From the NCBI RefSeq assembly GCF_965221945.1, contig NZ_OZ244925.1:3782001-3846000 (forward strand): 64,000 nt of DNA. The letters are read 5' to 3'. Positions 43,724 to 50,916 of the stretch are shown here, piece after piece; the first letter of the stretch is position 1; each line of letters starts with the position of its first letter. Under the pieces are notes generated by a model that had not been told where the DNA came from, ran no database searches, and saw only the letters and a list, made by a program, of their open reading frames with translations. This DNA comes from Poriferisodalis sp965221945. Lineage in GTDB: Bacteria; Actinomycetota; Acidimicrobiia; Acidimicrobiales; Poriferisodalaceae. A program made the translations under genes and the position numbers.

Positions 43724-43936
43724 ATGACGGAGATGAGCGCAACCGAAGCCGCACGAGGCTTTGCGTCCGTCCTCGATGCCGTCGAGCACCGTGGCCAGCA
43801 ATTCACCGTCGTCCGGCGCGGCAAGGCGATCGCCCGCATCGAGCCTCTCGGCCTCGGCGAAGGTCGTGAGGTCAAAGAGCTGCTTTCCGCCACACGTCCG
43901 GACCCGGCATGTCGACCGGCTCATCGGCGACGATGA
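43724..43936 (+). CDS. Phd/YefM-type antitoxin, altered C terminus
   Basis: The 70-residue product starts like a normal Phd antitoxin (MSATEAARGFASVLDAVEHR, QQFTVVRRGKAIARIEPL), the DNA-binding dimer domain. After REVKELL the frame runs into RPDPACRPAHRRR, where related antitoxins continue with an acidic toxin-binding helix. The C terminus is therefore lost by a deletion that also removed the toxin start. It may still repress its palindrome. Confidence 0.65.
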   Translation: MTEMSATEAARGFASVLDAVEHRGQQFTVVRRGKAIARIEPLGLGEGREVKELLSATRPDPACRPAHRRR

Positions 43937-44068
43937 CACCGTGGCCATCGCGGCGCCCACGACCTCATAATCGCCGCCACCGCACGCGCGACTAACCGCA
44001 CGGTCGTCACCGCCGACCCGAAGGGCTTCGAGGGCCTCAGCGGCGTCGCCATCGCCACGTACGGTTGA
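43911..44068 (+). pseudogene. Remnant of a VapC PIN-domain toxin
   Basis: One frame gives VDRLIGDDDTVAIAA, which is typical of VapC residues 10-30. A second frame gives HDLIIAATARATNRTVVTAD followed by PKGFEGLSGV, the typical VapC C terminus with its conserved Asp. The start codon, first catalytic Asp and central helices are gone, and the pieces are out of frame. Confidence 0.65.
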
Positions 44069-44101
44069 CGGACCGCTTCAGATTCAGGCGACGCCGCCCC
44101 C

Positions 44102-44479
44102 TCAGCGTGCATCGCGCAGACGCAGGCGTGACGCAGCGGTGTACAGCAGCCACCCCCCGCACCACACCGTCACAGCGACCAGCAGCACGGTTTCGCCGCC
44201 GGCGTCGAGGCCGGGGGCGTAGAACGGTTCGACGAAGTACTGGGAGATGAAGCCGCCCCGGTAGGGCGTGTGACCCGCGAGGCGCCAGAGATCTTTCTCC
44301 CAGACCGTCAGCGGGCACGGCAGCCCAGGCAAGTTCACCGCCGCGATAGGCGCCAGCGCAACGAGGTACCAGCGCATCACCCGGGGACTGCGCGCAGCCA
44401 GCGGTGCGCCGAACACGATGAAGACGGCCAGCAGCCCGTGGGAAAGCGCCACAGCGGCCGCCAGCAACCATGCGACCAC
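44102..44479 (-). CDS. DUF2784 family membrane protein
   Basis: The 125-residue protein has about four hydrophobic helices and the DUF2784 landmarks: HGLLAVFIVFGAPLAARSP near the N terminus, CPLTVWEKDL in the middle and YRGGFISQYFVEPFYAPG after it. The length is typical. The role of the family is unknown. It appears intact among broken toxin loci. Confidence 0.8.
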   Translation of the reverse strand: MVAWLLAAAVALSHGLLAVFIVFGAPLAARSPRVMRWYLVALAPIAAVNLPGLPCPLTVWEKDLWRLAGHTPYRGGFISQYFVEPFYAPGLDAGGETVLLVAVTVWCGGWLLYTAASRLRLRDAR

Positions 44480-44517
44480 GCATCCACGCTATGCGAGCCA
44501 CCTCGGCGGCTAATGAC

Positions 44518-44630
44518 TTGACGTCAAAGAGCTGCTCGCTGGCGCACGTGCCGACGCGGCATGGATCGGTGAGCTGGGCGACCTGCGTAGGTTGCAGGAG
44601 TCCGACCTTGGCAATACGGCGTCAAATTGA
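44518..44630 (+). pseudogene. C-terminal fragment of a Phd-type antitoxin
   Basis: From 44520 the frame reads DVKELLAGARADAAWIGELG then DLRRLQESD and ends at a stop at 44628-44630. It parallels VKELL in the antitoxin gene at 43724 and matches the toxin-binding tail that gene has lost. There is no start or DNA-binding domain. The DNA at its left edge is a perfect palindrome, TTGACGTCAA (44518-44527). Confidence 0.55.
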
Positions 44631-44647
44631 CGACAACGTTGCGTCAA
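44620..44647. promoter_or_regulatory. Cluster of CGTCAA/TTGACG half-sites
   Basis: CGTCAA-A-TTGACG (44620-44632) is a perfect odd palindrome and a third half-site CGTCAA follows at 44642-44647, 50 bases upstream of the lipoprotein gene start. With TTGACGTCAA at 44518-44527 this makes five half-sites in 130 bases. Operator function is inference. Confidence 0.4.
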
Positions 44648-44696
44648 TCAGGCGGCGCGCCTGGCTGTGTGTAGAAGGGCGTAGTACGCCTGCGAC

Positions 44697-46073
44697 ATGG
44701 CAGCGCGATTCCCGTTGCGGACCCGCACTTGGGTCTTGGGTGCTCTTGCAGTCCTCGCGGCCGCAGCGTGCGGTTCGGCCGACCGGGTGGACCAAGTCTC
44801 GACTGCCGGGATGGACACTGCCGAGGGCTCGACAACCCCAACTGCACTGGTTGCTCCCGTGACGGCCGCACCGTCGCCATCCAGCGAACCGTCGCCAACG
44901 ACGTCAACAGCGGCCTCCCCGCTCAGCGCATTCGTGGCGTGCGATGACATTCCCGAGCTGGAGAGCACCGTCGAAGGCAATCTGAGCGGTACCCAGAATC
45001 CCGATGACGAGCTGACTGGCATCATCCGGGACTACGGCGGACAGCACCGTGAGACATTCGCCGATCTGTGGATCGATCGGGCGCACGGCGGGGCGCTGGT
45101 GGCAGCGTTCACCGACGGTCTTGAGTCCCACCGCGAGGCATTAGCGGCCCTGCTGCCGGACAGCGAGCGGTTCGATGTCGTCCGGGCCGACTATTCCACT
45201 GCCGAGCTCGAGGTGGTCCGGGCCGAGATCCAAGCCAACGCAGAAGAACTCGAAGGAATAAGCCATTTTGGCATCCGGACGACGCGGAACCGGGTCGAGG
45301 TCGGCTTCGTCGACCCGCCCGACGCCACGCTGGACCGGCTCGCTGAACTTGTGCCCGCAGCGCCGGTGTGCGTCGATGTCTCCTACACGCCCGAGCCGCC
45401 CAGCGGGCCGTTGGACATCGTCCCGCTGGTCAGTGCCGACGACCCGCTGGTGGTCTGCCGCGGCATCGGATCGGTGCGCTACTCCCGGCTGGTCAACCCG
45501 CTCTCGGTCGACGAAGTCGATCATCCCGCTGTGGAGGCGTTGCGTGACGAGCTTCGATCTCCGAGCCCCGAACCACTGCCCACGGGCGACTGGTCAGTCA
45601 TGCGCATCGACGACGACCGCGCCACCTTCGCCATCATCGACGGCCACGTCATCGTCGGGCGTGCATCGTTCCGCCGGGCCGGCGAGAGGTGGGTGCTGTC
45701 AGGCTTCGGCGGACCCAACCGCCCGTGCGAAGCACTCGTGGCGCTCCCGCCGGGTCTTGCCCATGTCGAGGTCCATCTCGATCCCGGCTCGCCGCCACAG
45801 CCCGCCGACACGAGCATTCACCTGCAGGTGAAAGAGATCGACTGCGCGAGTGGCCGAGAGATGGGCGACGCCCTCCAAGGACCGCAGGTCATCGAGACCC
45901 CCGACAGCGTGCTCGTGGCGTTTGCCGTCATTCCGGTCTCAGGCGGAGCCACCTGCCCGGGAAACCCCTCCGCACGGGTCACGGTCGAGCTGTCTCAGCC
46001 CCTAGGCGAACGCGCCCTGCTCAACGCTGTGCGGGTGCCGCCCGCACCGATCGAGGTTCACCCCGACGGCTAG
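44697..46073 (+). CDS. Hypothetical lipoprotein
   Basis: The 458-residue protein has a signal sequence (RTWVLGALAVLAAAAC, lipobox Cys) and a Ser/Thr/Pro/Ala-rich linker of about 50 residues. I do not recognise the mature domain. Its first half alternates charged helices and strands (DELTGIIRDYGGQHRETFAD, AELEVVRAEIQANAEELEGI), the second is beta-rich with FAIIDGHVIVGRASFRRAGE. It probably sits on the outer face of the membrane. It is convergent with the Calx-beta protein. Confidence 0.6.
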   Translation: MAARFPLRTRTWVLGALAVLAAAACGSADRVDQVSTAGMDTAEGSTTPTALVAPVTAAPSPSSEPSPTTSTAASPLSAFVACDDIPELESTVEGNLSGTQNPDDELTGIIRDYGGQHRETFADLWIDRAHGGALVAAFTDGLESHREALAALLPDSERFDVVRADYSTAELEVVRAEIQANAEELEGISHFGIRTTRNRVEVGFVDPPDATLDRLAELVPAAPVCVDVSYTPEPPSGPLDIVPLVSADDPLVVCRGIGSVRYSRLVNPLSVDEVDHPAVEALRDELRSPSPEPLPTGDWSVMRIDDDRATFAIIDGHVIVGRASFRRAGERWVLSGFGGPNRPCEALVALPPGLAHVEVHLDPGSPPQPADTSIHLQVKEIDCASGREMGDALQGPQVIETPDSVLVAFAVIPVSGGATCPGNPSARVTVELSQPLGERALLNAVRVPPAPIEVHPDG

Positions 46074-46152
46074 GTCTGCCGGTGACGAGAGTGTTCCGAT
46101 TCGTGGACCTGAAGTCGGCTGATCGGCCTTCACGCTTACGACGCGGCACTTC

Positions 46153-48156
46153 TTACGGGATCACTTGTACTCGCTTCGACCTTGTGCCGAGGCCCGCCTG
46201 GTTGATCGCCTTCACCCGGTACGTGTGCCGGATGCCCGCCGTCACGTCCGTGTCCGTGAAGGTGGTCGCCGTGCTCCCGGTGTCCGTCACGTAGACCAGC
46301 AGTGCGTGACCGTCCTGGGCGGTCCGCCGCAGTATCTGGCAGCCGGTGACGGAATCGTCGCCCGGCGCGTCCCAGGTCAGCGTGATCGAGCCGTCGTTGT
46401 TCACGGTTGCCGCCAGGTTCTGGGGCGCAGACGGCGGTTCCACGGATTCCTCTGTCGCCGTATGGGACGCTGAAGCCTCTCTCTGCCCCCGTACAAGGCG
46501 CACCGCAAGCGTCTCGCCGTCCGTCCAGCCGGGATCGTCCACGTCCTCCCAGGTAAATCCCGAGTTCACGGATCCTTGCTCAGGGAAGGCCAGCACCACA
46601 TCGCCCGCATGCAGCCTCAGTTCATCGGTATTGACGTTCGTCGTGAACGCCAGCCTGAGGGAACGCTCGGAGGTGGAGTACCAGAGCCACATCGCCTGAA
46701 GGCCTTCGCTCCCGCCTTGGTTCGAGAACAGATCGGCGCTGCCGGCACCGATAGATCCACCACTCCCGTAATCGACCACCGTCATGTCCGCCGACCACAC
46801 CGTGACACCCGGACTTGCCGACGCTGGGACGGGCACCGGAGCGGCATCGTCGTTCAGGACTGTTGCTGTCGCCTCTTGCGACGCGTTTGCGCCCAGGCGG
46901 TACAGGCTCCCCGGCTCGATTTCGACCGTCACCACGCTGTCGGCCTCGAACGCATCGTCGTCGTCGGTGGGAACCCGGAGTTCGGTCTCCGAATCGCCCG
47001 CGGCGAACGTCGCGCTGGTCGGTGCAGCGGAGTTCAGCATCGTTCCGGTCTCATGGACGGATACGGGAACCGTCAGGGCCTCCGAGAAACCCGAGGTGCG
47101 GGTCAGCGTGAACACCGCGTCGGAGCCCTCTCCCGCATAGGCGGAGTCGGCCTGGATCGTCACGAGCGGCAGGTCGTCGACCGACGGATCCGGCCCCGGC
47201 TCGGTGTTCAGGATCGTCCCCGTCGCCGACACGGTGGCGGCGAACTGCACCGGGCTGTAACCGCCGGGGTTGCAGTAAGTGTCGCCGGACCAGACACGGC
47301 ACTCCCCCAGAGGGACTCGGCCATCGCCGGGGAGGGTGAATCCTCCCGGCTGCGCGACGAGCCTCGTGACACCGGAGGGGCTGCTCAAGGTGAGCGTCAG
47401 CTTCTCCCCGCTGTCGTCTTCGGTGTCGTTGACAATCGGCACGCTGATCGTCTTCACCGTGTCGCCCACATTGAATGTCAGCGTGCCACTCGTTTGCGTG
47501 TAGTCGTCGTCCGCCGTCGCGGTGCCGTCGGAGGTGGCATATTCCACCGTCACCGTCTCCGTCGCCTGCGGTGCGAGTTTCACCCTGAAGATCAGGTGCG
47601 AATCGGTGCCCTCGGTCGCCGAGGCATCGACCACCGACAGCTGGGGGTTGACGGCGATGAGGAGCGAGTCGGCGCTGCCGACGTTGTAGCCACTGAACCC
47701 CCAGTGGTCGTAGGCGTCGTCGTAGATGTCGTTCGCCGGAGCGATGTCGTCCGGATCGATGATCTGGACTCTGGCGAGCATCGGTCGGTCCTCAGCGGAG
47801 GAGATGGGCCCCAATATCTTGTCCCAGCCCAATTCGCCGTCCCTGTCCGCAGCGACGAGCCCCGACTGGGCAGCAGAAGGAAGTGGGTCTCCTGGATAGG
47901 GCACACTCCAGTGCACCTTGACACCCACGCTGACCCCATTGCCGGGAAGCTCATCAACCCGGAGGCGATACGAAAGGTACTGGCCTCCGATGATGCTCGC
48001 CGGGTGTCCGCGCCTCTTGATGGTGACCGTCGGCTCGTCGCTTGCCGCCGAAGCCGGAGACACCGTGAGCGTGCTGGCCAACAAGCTGGCGAGACACACC
48101 AGCGCCAGTGCGCCCCGGACCTTGCGGCAGCGAGCATTGGAGAGGCACTGCCCCAT
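46153..48156 (-). CDS. Secreted Calx-beta / fibronectin type III surface protein
   Basis: I chose ATG 48156, which gives a classical signal peptide (VRGALALVCLASLLASTLTV, cleavage after ASA). The mature chain has a first domain of unknown type and Calx-beta repeats (VDASATEGTDSHLIFRVKLA, TVEYATSDGTATADDDYTQT, EGSDAVFTLTRTSGFSEALT). It ends in a fibronectin-III domain (PPSAPQNLAATVNNDGSITL ... ITLTWDAPGD). Calx-beta domains bind Ca2+ and occur in adhesins. No sortase motif or membrane anchor is seen. A longer frame to 48426 contains a second signal-like segment. Confidence 0.8.
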   Translation of the reverse strand: MGQCLSNARCRKVRGALALVCLASLLASTLTVSPASAASDEPTVTIKRRGHPASIIGGQYLSYRLRVDELPGNGVSVGVKVHWSVPYPGDPLPSAAQSGLVAADRDGELGWDKILGPISSAEDRPMLARVQIIDPDDIAPANDIYDDAYDHWGFSGYNVGSADSLLIAVNPQLSVVDASATEGTDSHLIFRVKLAPQATETVTVEYATSDGTATADDDYTQTSGTLTFNVGDTVKTISVPIVNDTEDDSGEKLTLTLSSPSGVTRLVAQPGGFTLPGDGRVPLGECRVWSGDTYCNPGGYSPVQFAATVSATGTILNTEPGPDPSVDDLPLVTIQADSAYAGEGSDAVFTLTRTSGFSEALTVPVSVHETGTMLNSAAPTSATFAAGDSETELRVPTDDDDAFEADSVVTVEIEPGSLYRLGANASQEATATVLNDDAAPVPVPASASPGVTVWSADMTVVDYGSGGSIGAGSADLFSNQGGSEGLQAMWLWYSTSERSLRLAFTTNVNTDELRLHAGDVVLAFPEQGSVNSGFTWEDVDDPGWTDGETLAVRLVRGQREASASHTATEESVEPPSAPQNLAATVNNDGSITLTWDAPGDDSVTGCQILRRTAQDGHALLVYVTDTGSTATTFTDTDVTAGIRHTYRVKAINQAGLGTRSKRVQVIP

Positions 48157-48808
48157 GAAGCGGCCGGTTTTCGGGATGAGCCTCGGCGTTGGTTGCCGGC
48201 TCGGCTGTGAGCTCGGCCGGGTGACGGTATCGGTCTTGGACGATTTTGGGCGCCGTTGCACGACGGCCAAGGCGGCCGCCGACAGCAGAAGACGTCGGAA
48301 GCGGGCTGTCATTCGCACGGGACGCGAACTCCTCGAGACGGGGGGCTGATGCCCGAATTGAAGGTGGACGATATGAAGCGACGAGCGTCCGATGCAGTGC
48401 GGGGTTGTTAGTACCCCGTGCTGCAAACGAAGGCTGAGCGCCGCGAGCTCAGGATGTCGTTGTGTCGCGGGACCGATGCCCGGATGAAGGTTTTTCCAAC
48501 AGAAGTCTGAGAAATCCGCAAGCTGACTTTCTCAATCGAAGTATGAACAGGCTTGAGCGATCAACCTTGCTGCGGTTGACCCTTCACCAGGGCCCGTCTA
48601 CGGGCTGCGGGTGGCGGGAAGCGTACGTTTTGTCGCCAGAAGACGACATCTTGAGTCGGTGGGAAATGTCTTCTGACCTGCAGCTCCAGCGCGCCGAGCA
48701 TCTCCACCCGGTATCCGGCCATTTGGTTCGCAACCCGCTCGATGTCGTCCAGCGCATCCACCGGCTGGTTACGGCCCAGCTCAGCAACAGATGTGTGCGG
48801 AGCGCGGA
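48157..48808. other. Gap of 650 bp with one possible decayed frame
   Basis: On the minus strand, 48561-48795 stays open and reads AELGRNQPVDALDDIERVAN, then ALELQVRRHFPPTQDVV, with natural-looking codon use, but it has no start codon in frame near its beginning. I do not recognise it. It may be the 3' part of a lost gene. The rest (48157-48560) shows no gene apart from the signal-like upstream extension of the Calx-beta frame. Confidence 0.4.
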
Positions 48809-49180
48809 TCAGACTGGGTCGCCGCTGAAGCGGTGGGCTTGGAGGTCGCTGAGGTCTGCCCACTCCAGGGTGCGGGCATGGGTCGCTTCCAGCACGACCT
48901 GGGGTGCGGCTCCGGCGGTGAGCGCTTCGGTCCAGCGGGCCGCGCACAGGCACCAGTGATCGCCGGGGGACAGGCCGTTGAAGCCGCCGGCCGGCTGCGG
49001 CGTCGACAGGTCGTTGCCTGCCGCCTTGGAGAACTCGAGGAATTCAGCGGTCATCACGGCACACACAGTGTGGACTCCGTGGTCGCCGGAGTCGGTGTTG
49101 CAGCAGCCATCCCGGAACCAACCGGTGAGCGGGTCGTATGAGCAGGGCTGCAGCTCGCCGCCGAGAACATTGTGGGCCAC
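48809..49180 (-). CDS. DUF2237 family protein
   Basis: The 123-residue protein matches DUF2237 from start to end: NVLGGELQPCSYDPLTGWFR, DGCCNTDSGDHGVHTVCAVM, AEFLEFSKAAGNDLSTP, PGDHWCLCAARWTEAL and the tail EWADLSDLQAHRFSG. The length is that of the family, whose function is unknown. Fragments of paralogues occur at 32073, 49901 and 50704 in this window. Its 3' end and the fragment at 49901 share long stretches of identical DNA. Confidence 0.85.
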   Translation of the reverse strand: MAHNVLGGELQPCSYDPLTGWFRDGCCNTDSGDHGVHTVCAVMTAEFLEFSKAAGNDLSTPQPAGGFNGLSPGDHWCLCAARWTEALTAGAAPQVVLEATHARTLEWADLSDLQAHRFSGDPV

Positions 49181-49270
49181 GGCGCTCAGTCTCTCAGGTC
49201 TCGCAACCCCTGTTGCAGCACCGGTGTCGCCCGAGGGGCCTATTTCCTCAATGAGTCCCGGCAGGAAGAT

Positions 49271-49672
49271 CTAGGCGAGCAGCCCTGCGTACAGCGGCGC
49301 CATCAGGGCCGTCATGAACCCTGCCATGGCCAGCATGATCGTGCGGGTCTGCCTGGCGATTGCGCTGTCGACGTAGGCGCGCATGCGTTCCTCGAGAGCG
49401 CGCAGGTCGTCTTTGGTGGCGAAATTGCGCAGGTCGTCCTTGGTGGCGAAATTGCGCAGGTCGTCCTTGGTGGCGAAATTGCGCAGGTCGTCTTTGGTGG
49501 CGAAATTGCGCAGGTCGTCTTTGGTGGCGAATTCGCGCAGGTCGTCTTTGGTGGCGAGGTTGTCCGTGCCGTGAGGCCAGACGGTCTTCATGAGGGTGGC
49601 GGCGGGATCCTCGCCGAGTGTGGTGATGAGCTTGTTCACCAGTGTGTTCCGTTCGATTTCGTCGATGGCCAC
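49271..49672 (-). CDS. Coiled-coil membrane protein with six 9-residue repeats
   Basis: I chose GTG 49672, which has AGGAG at good spacing; ATG 49696 is an alternative. The 133-residue protein starts MAIDEIERNTLVNKL, then has six tandem copies of ATKDDLRNF-like nonapeptides. It ends with LEERMRAYVDSAIARQTRTI and a hydrophobic C-terminal anchor (MLAMAGFMTALMAPLYAGLL). Short ATKDDL coiled-coil repeats with a C-terminal helix occur in DUF1640-like proteins of unknown function. Repeat number probably varies between strains. Confidence 0.7.
   Translation of the reverse strand: MAIDEIERNTLVNKLITTLGEDPAATLMKTVWPHGTDNLATKDDLREFATKDDLRNFATKDDLRNFATKDDLRNFATKDDLRNFATKDDLRALEERMRAYVDSAIARQTRTIMLAMAGFMTALMAPLYAGLLA
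49401..49562 (-). repeat. 27-bp tandem repeat, six copies
   Basis: Six adjacent 27-base units (49401, 49428, 49455, 49482, 49509 and 49536) differ by only a few bases, mainly T/C at one position and the last unit's 3' end. They are in phase with the coiled-coil gene and encode its nine-residue repeats. The high identity suggests recent slippage or unequal exchange. Confidence 0.9.
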
Positions 49673-49900
49673 GGGCTTCTCCTCGAGTGTAAGCATGTGC
49701 AGGCGCGGGGCCGGGCAGCCTCCCCGACGGGCGCCCTTGGACCACTGCGAGCGAGTCGGCAAGGCTCGGCAGGGGAGCGGTCTCGTGGGCAGTGTGATGA
49801 GGCAGGCACGCCGTTTCAGCCCGGCGGCGAGGCTGAGATGCAATCTATGGCGACACGCCCGCGGCCGCCATTGGTTTTTCGAGCGTCTGCGGTGCGCGGA

Positions 49901-49960
49901 TCAGACTGGGTCGCCGCTGAAGCGGTGGGCCTCGAGGTCGTTGAGGTCTGCCCACTCCAA
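49901..49960 (-). pseudogene. C-terminal DUF2237 fragment
   Basis: This reads LEWADLNDLEAHRFSGDPV-stop, nearly identical to the last 19 residues of the intact gene at 48809. No upstream DUF2237 sequence continues it: the next gene upstream on this strand is lipoprotein copy 2. With the N-terminal fragment at 50704 it brackets that lipoprotein gene. Confidence 0.65.
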
Positions 49961-50086
49961 GTCTCTCAGGTCGCCACCACGGTGGCGCCTCGCAGAAATC
50001 GGTCGGCCGGGAATGGGCAGGCGAGAGATCACGCCGCGTTGGATTCCGCTGGTGCCGGCGGAGCCCGTCGAGGATCGATCGGACAA

Positions 50087-50689
50087 CTAGGCTCGCCCGT
50101 CGCAGGATGCGCCGGCGGCCAGCCATACGGAAATCTCCTCGTCACCCGAGGAGGCCAGCACCTCGACGCAGCCGGGCTCGTTCACCCAGATGCCACCCGC
50201 CCAGACGAGCCACTCACCGCGAGCGGCCCCGCACGGCCATCCGCTCGTGTTCCCGGCCGAGTCGGCCTCGCAGAGGGGACCGTGCGTGTCGCAAGGACCG
50301 ACCGTCAGTGCACTGGCAGACCCCATTTCGATCTGCCCGTAGTCAAGGAATGCGTCGTCCGGGGCTCTCACGATCTCGAGCGATGCCTGGCGGGAGCGAC
50401 GCACGAGCAGCCCGAACTTCGCGAACCGATAGTCCTCATAGCCCGAGACCCCCGACCCCGATCGCCCGTGCTGCAACACCCCCGAGGGCAGCGCGACGAA
50501 CCCGCCGCCGGAGCCGTATGCCGTGTAGCCGGGAACGGGCTCAGGGATCGCATCGATGACGCCGAGGCACTTGACGACCCGGTGACGGGGCTGATCTTTC
50601 GCCTCGGGATGGTCGGCAGCGCTGCCGCTGCAACCCAGGACCAGCCCTGCGACCAATGCCACACCAACGATCCGTGCCAACTCGGCCAT
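50087..50689 (-). CDS. Predicted lipoprotein, copy 2 of a duplicated gene
   Basis: The 200-residue protein is a near-duplicate of the one at 31455-32057 (same length, signal LVAGLVLGCSGSA, same cysteines). It differs mostly in surface-like positions such as HGRSGSG for FGRSGSG and the last four residues. It lies between N- and C-terminal fragments of a DUF2237 gene on the same strand, as if inserted into it. Its function is unknown. Confidence 0.75.
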   Translation of the reverse strand: MAELARIVGVALVAGLVLGCSGSAADHPEAKDQPRHRVVKCLGVIDAIPEPVPGYTAYGSGGGFVALPSGVLQHGRSGSGVSGYEDYRFAKFGLLVRRSRQASLEIVRAPDDAFLDYGQIEMGSASALTVGPCDTHGPLCEADSAGNTSGWPCGAARGEWLVWAGGIWVNEPGCVEVLASSGDEEISVWLAAGASCDGRA

Positions 50690-50703
50690 CTGGCGGCGAG
50701 GCT

Positions 50704-50765
50704 ACGAAGATCATCACGGAACCGGACCCTGAGCGGGTCGTGCGAACACGGCGAGTTCAGCGCCG
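50704..50765 (-). pseudogene. N-terminal DUF2237 fragment upstream of lipoprotein copy 2
   Basis: The frame LNSPCSHDPLRVRFRDDLRS, with one small frame slip relative to ELQPCSYDPL, matches the start of DUF2237. It is almost identical to the fragment at 32073-32134. The joint after FRDD is shared by both copies. Confidence 0.6.
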
Positions 50766-50916
50766 AGGAACTGGCGTGGGCTGACGAGGTCATTTCCTCC
50801 GATATGAGGGCATGAGTCACGAGCGTGCCCGGTTACACGTACGACACTGGCGCGCGTTAGCCGACAATCAGCTCTCGCCGGCAGCCTGGCGCATGTAGCC
50901 GTCATTGTCGAAGTAG

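Noticed and set aside
44697..46073. Possible secreted enzyme
   Set aside because: Lipobox and linker are clear, but the mature part shows no catalytic motif I can name, so it is left as hypothetical.
48561..48795. Independent small gene on the minus strand
   Set aside because: The frame looks coding-like but has no plausible start codon, so it is recorded only as possible decayed sequence.
49401..49562. CRISPR-like tandem array
   Set aside because: Repeats are directly adjacent with no spacers and stay in reading frame, so this is a coding repeat.
49172..50815. 547-codon plus-strand frame over the 27-bp repeats and lipoprotein copy 2
   Set aside because: Antisense to several minus-strand genes and its repetitive stretches are just the reverse reading of the nonapeptide repeats.
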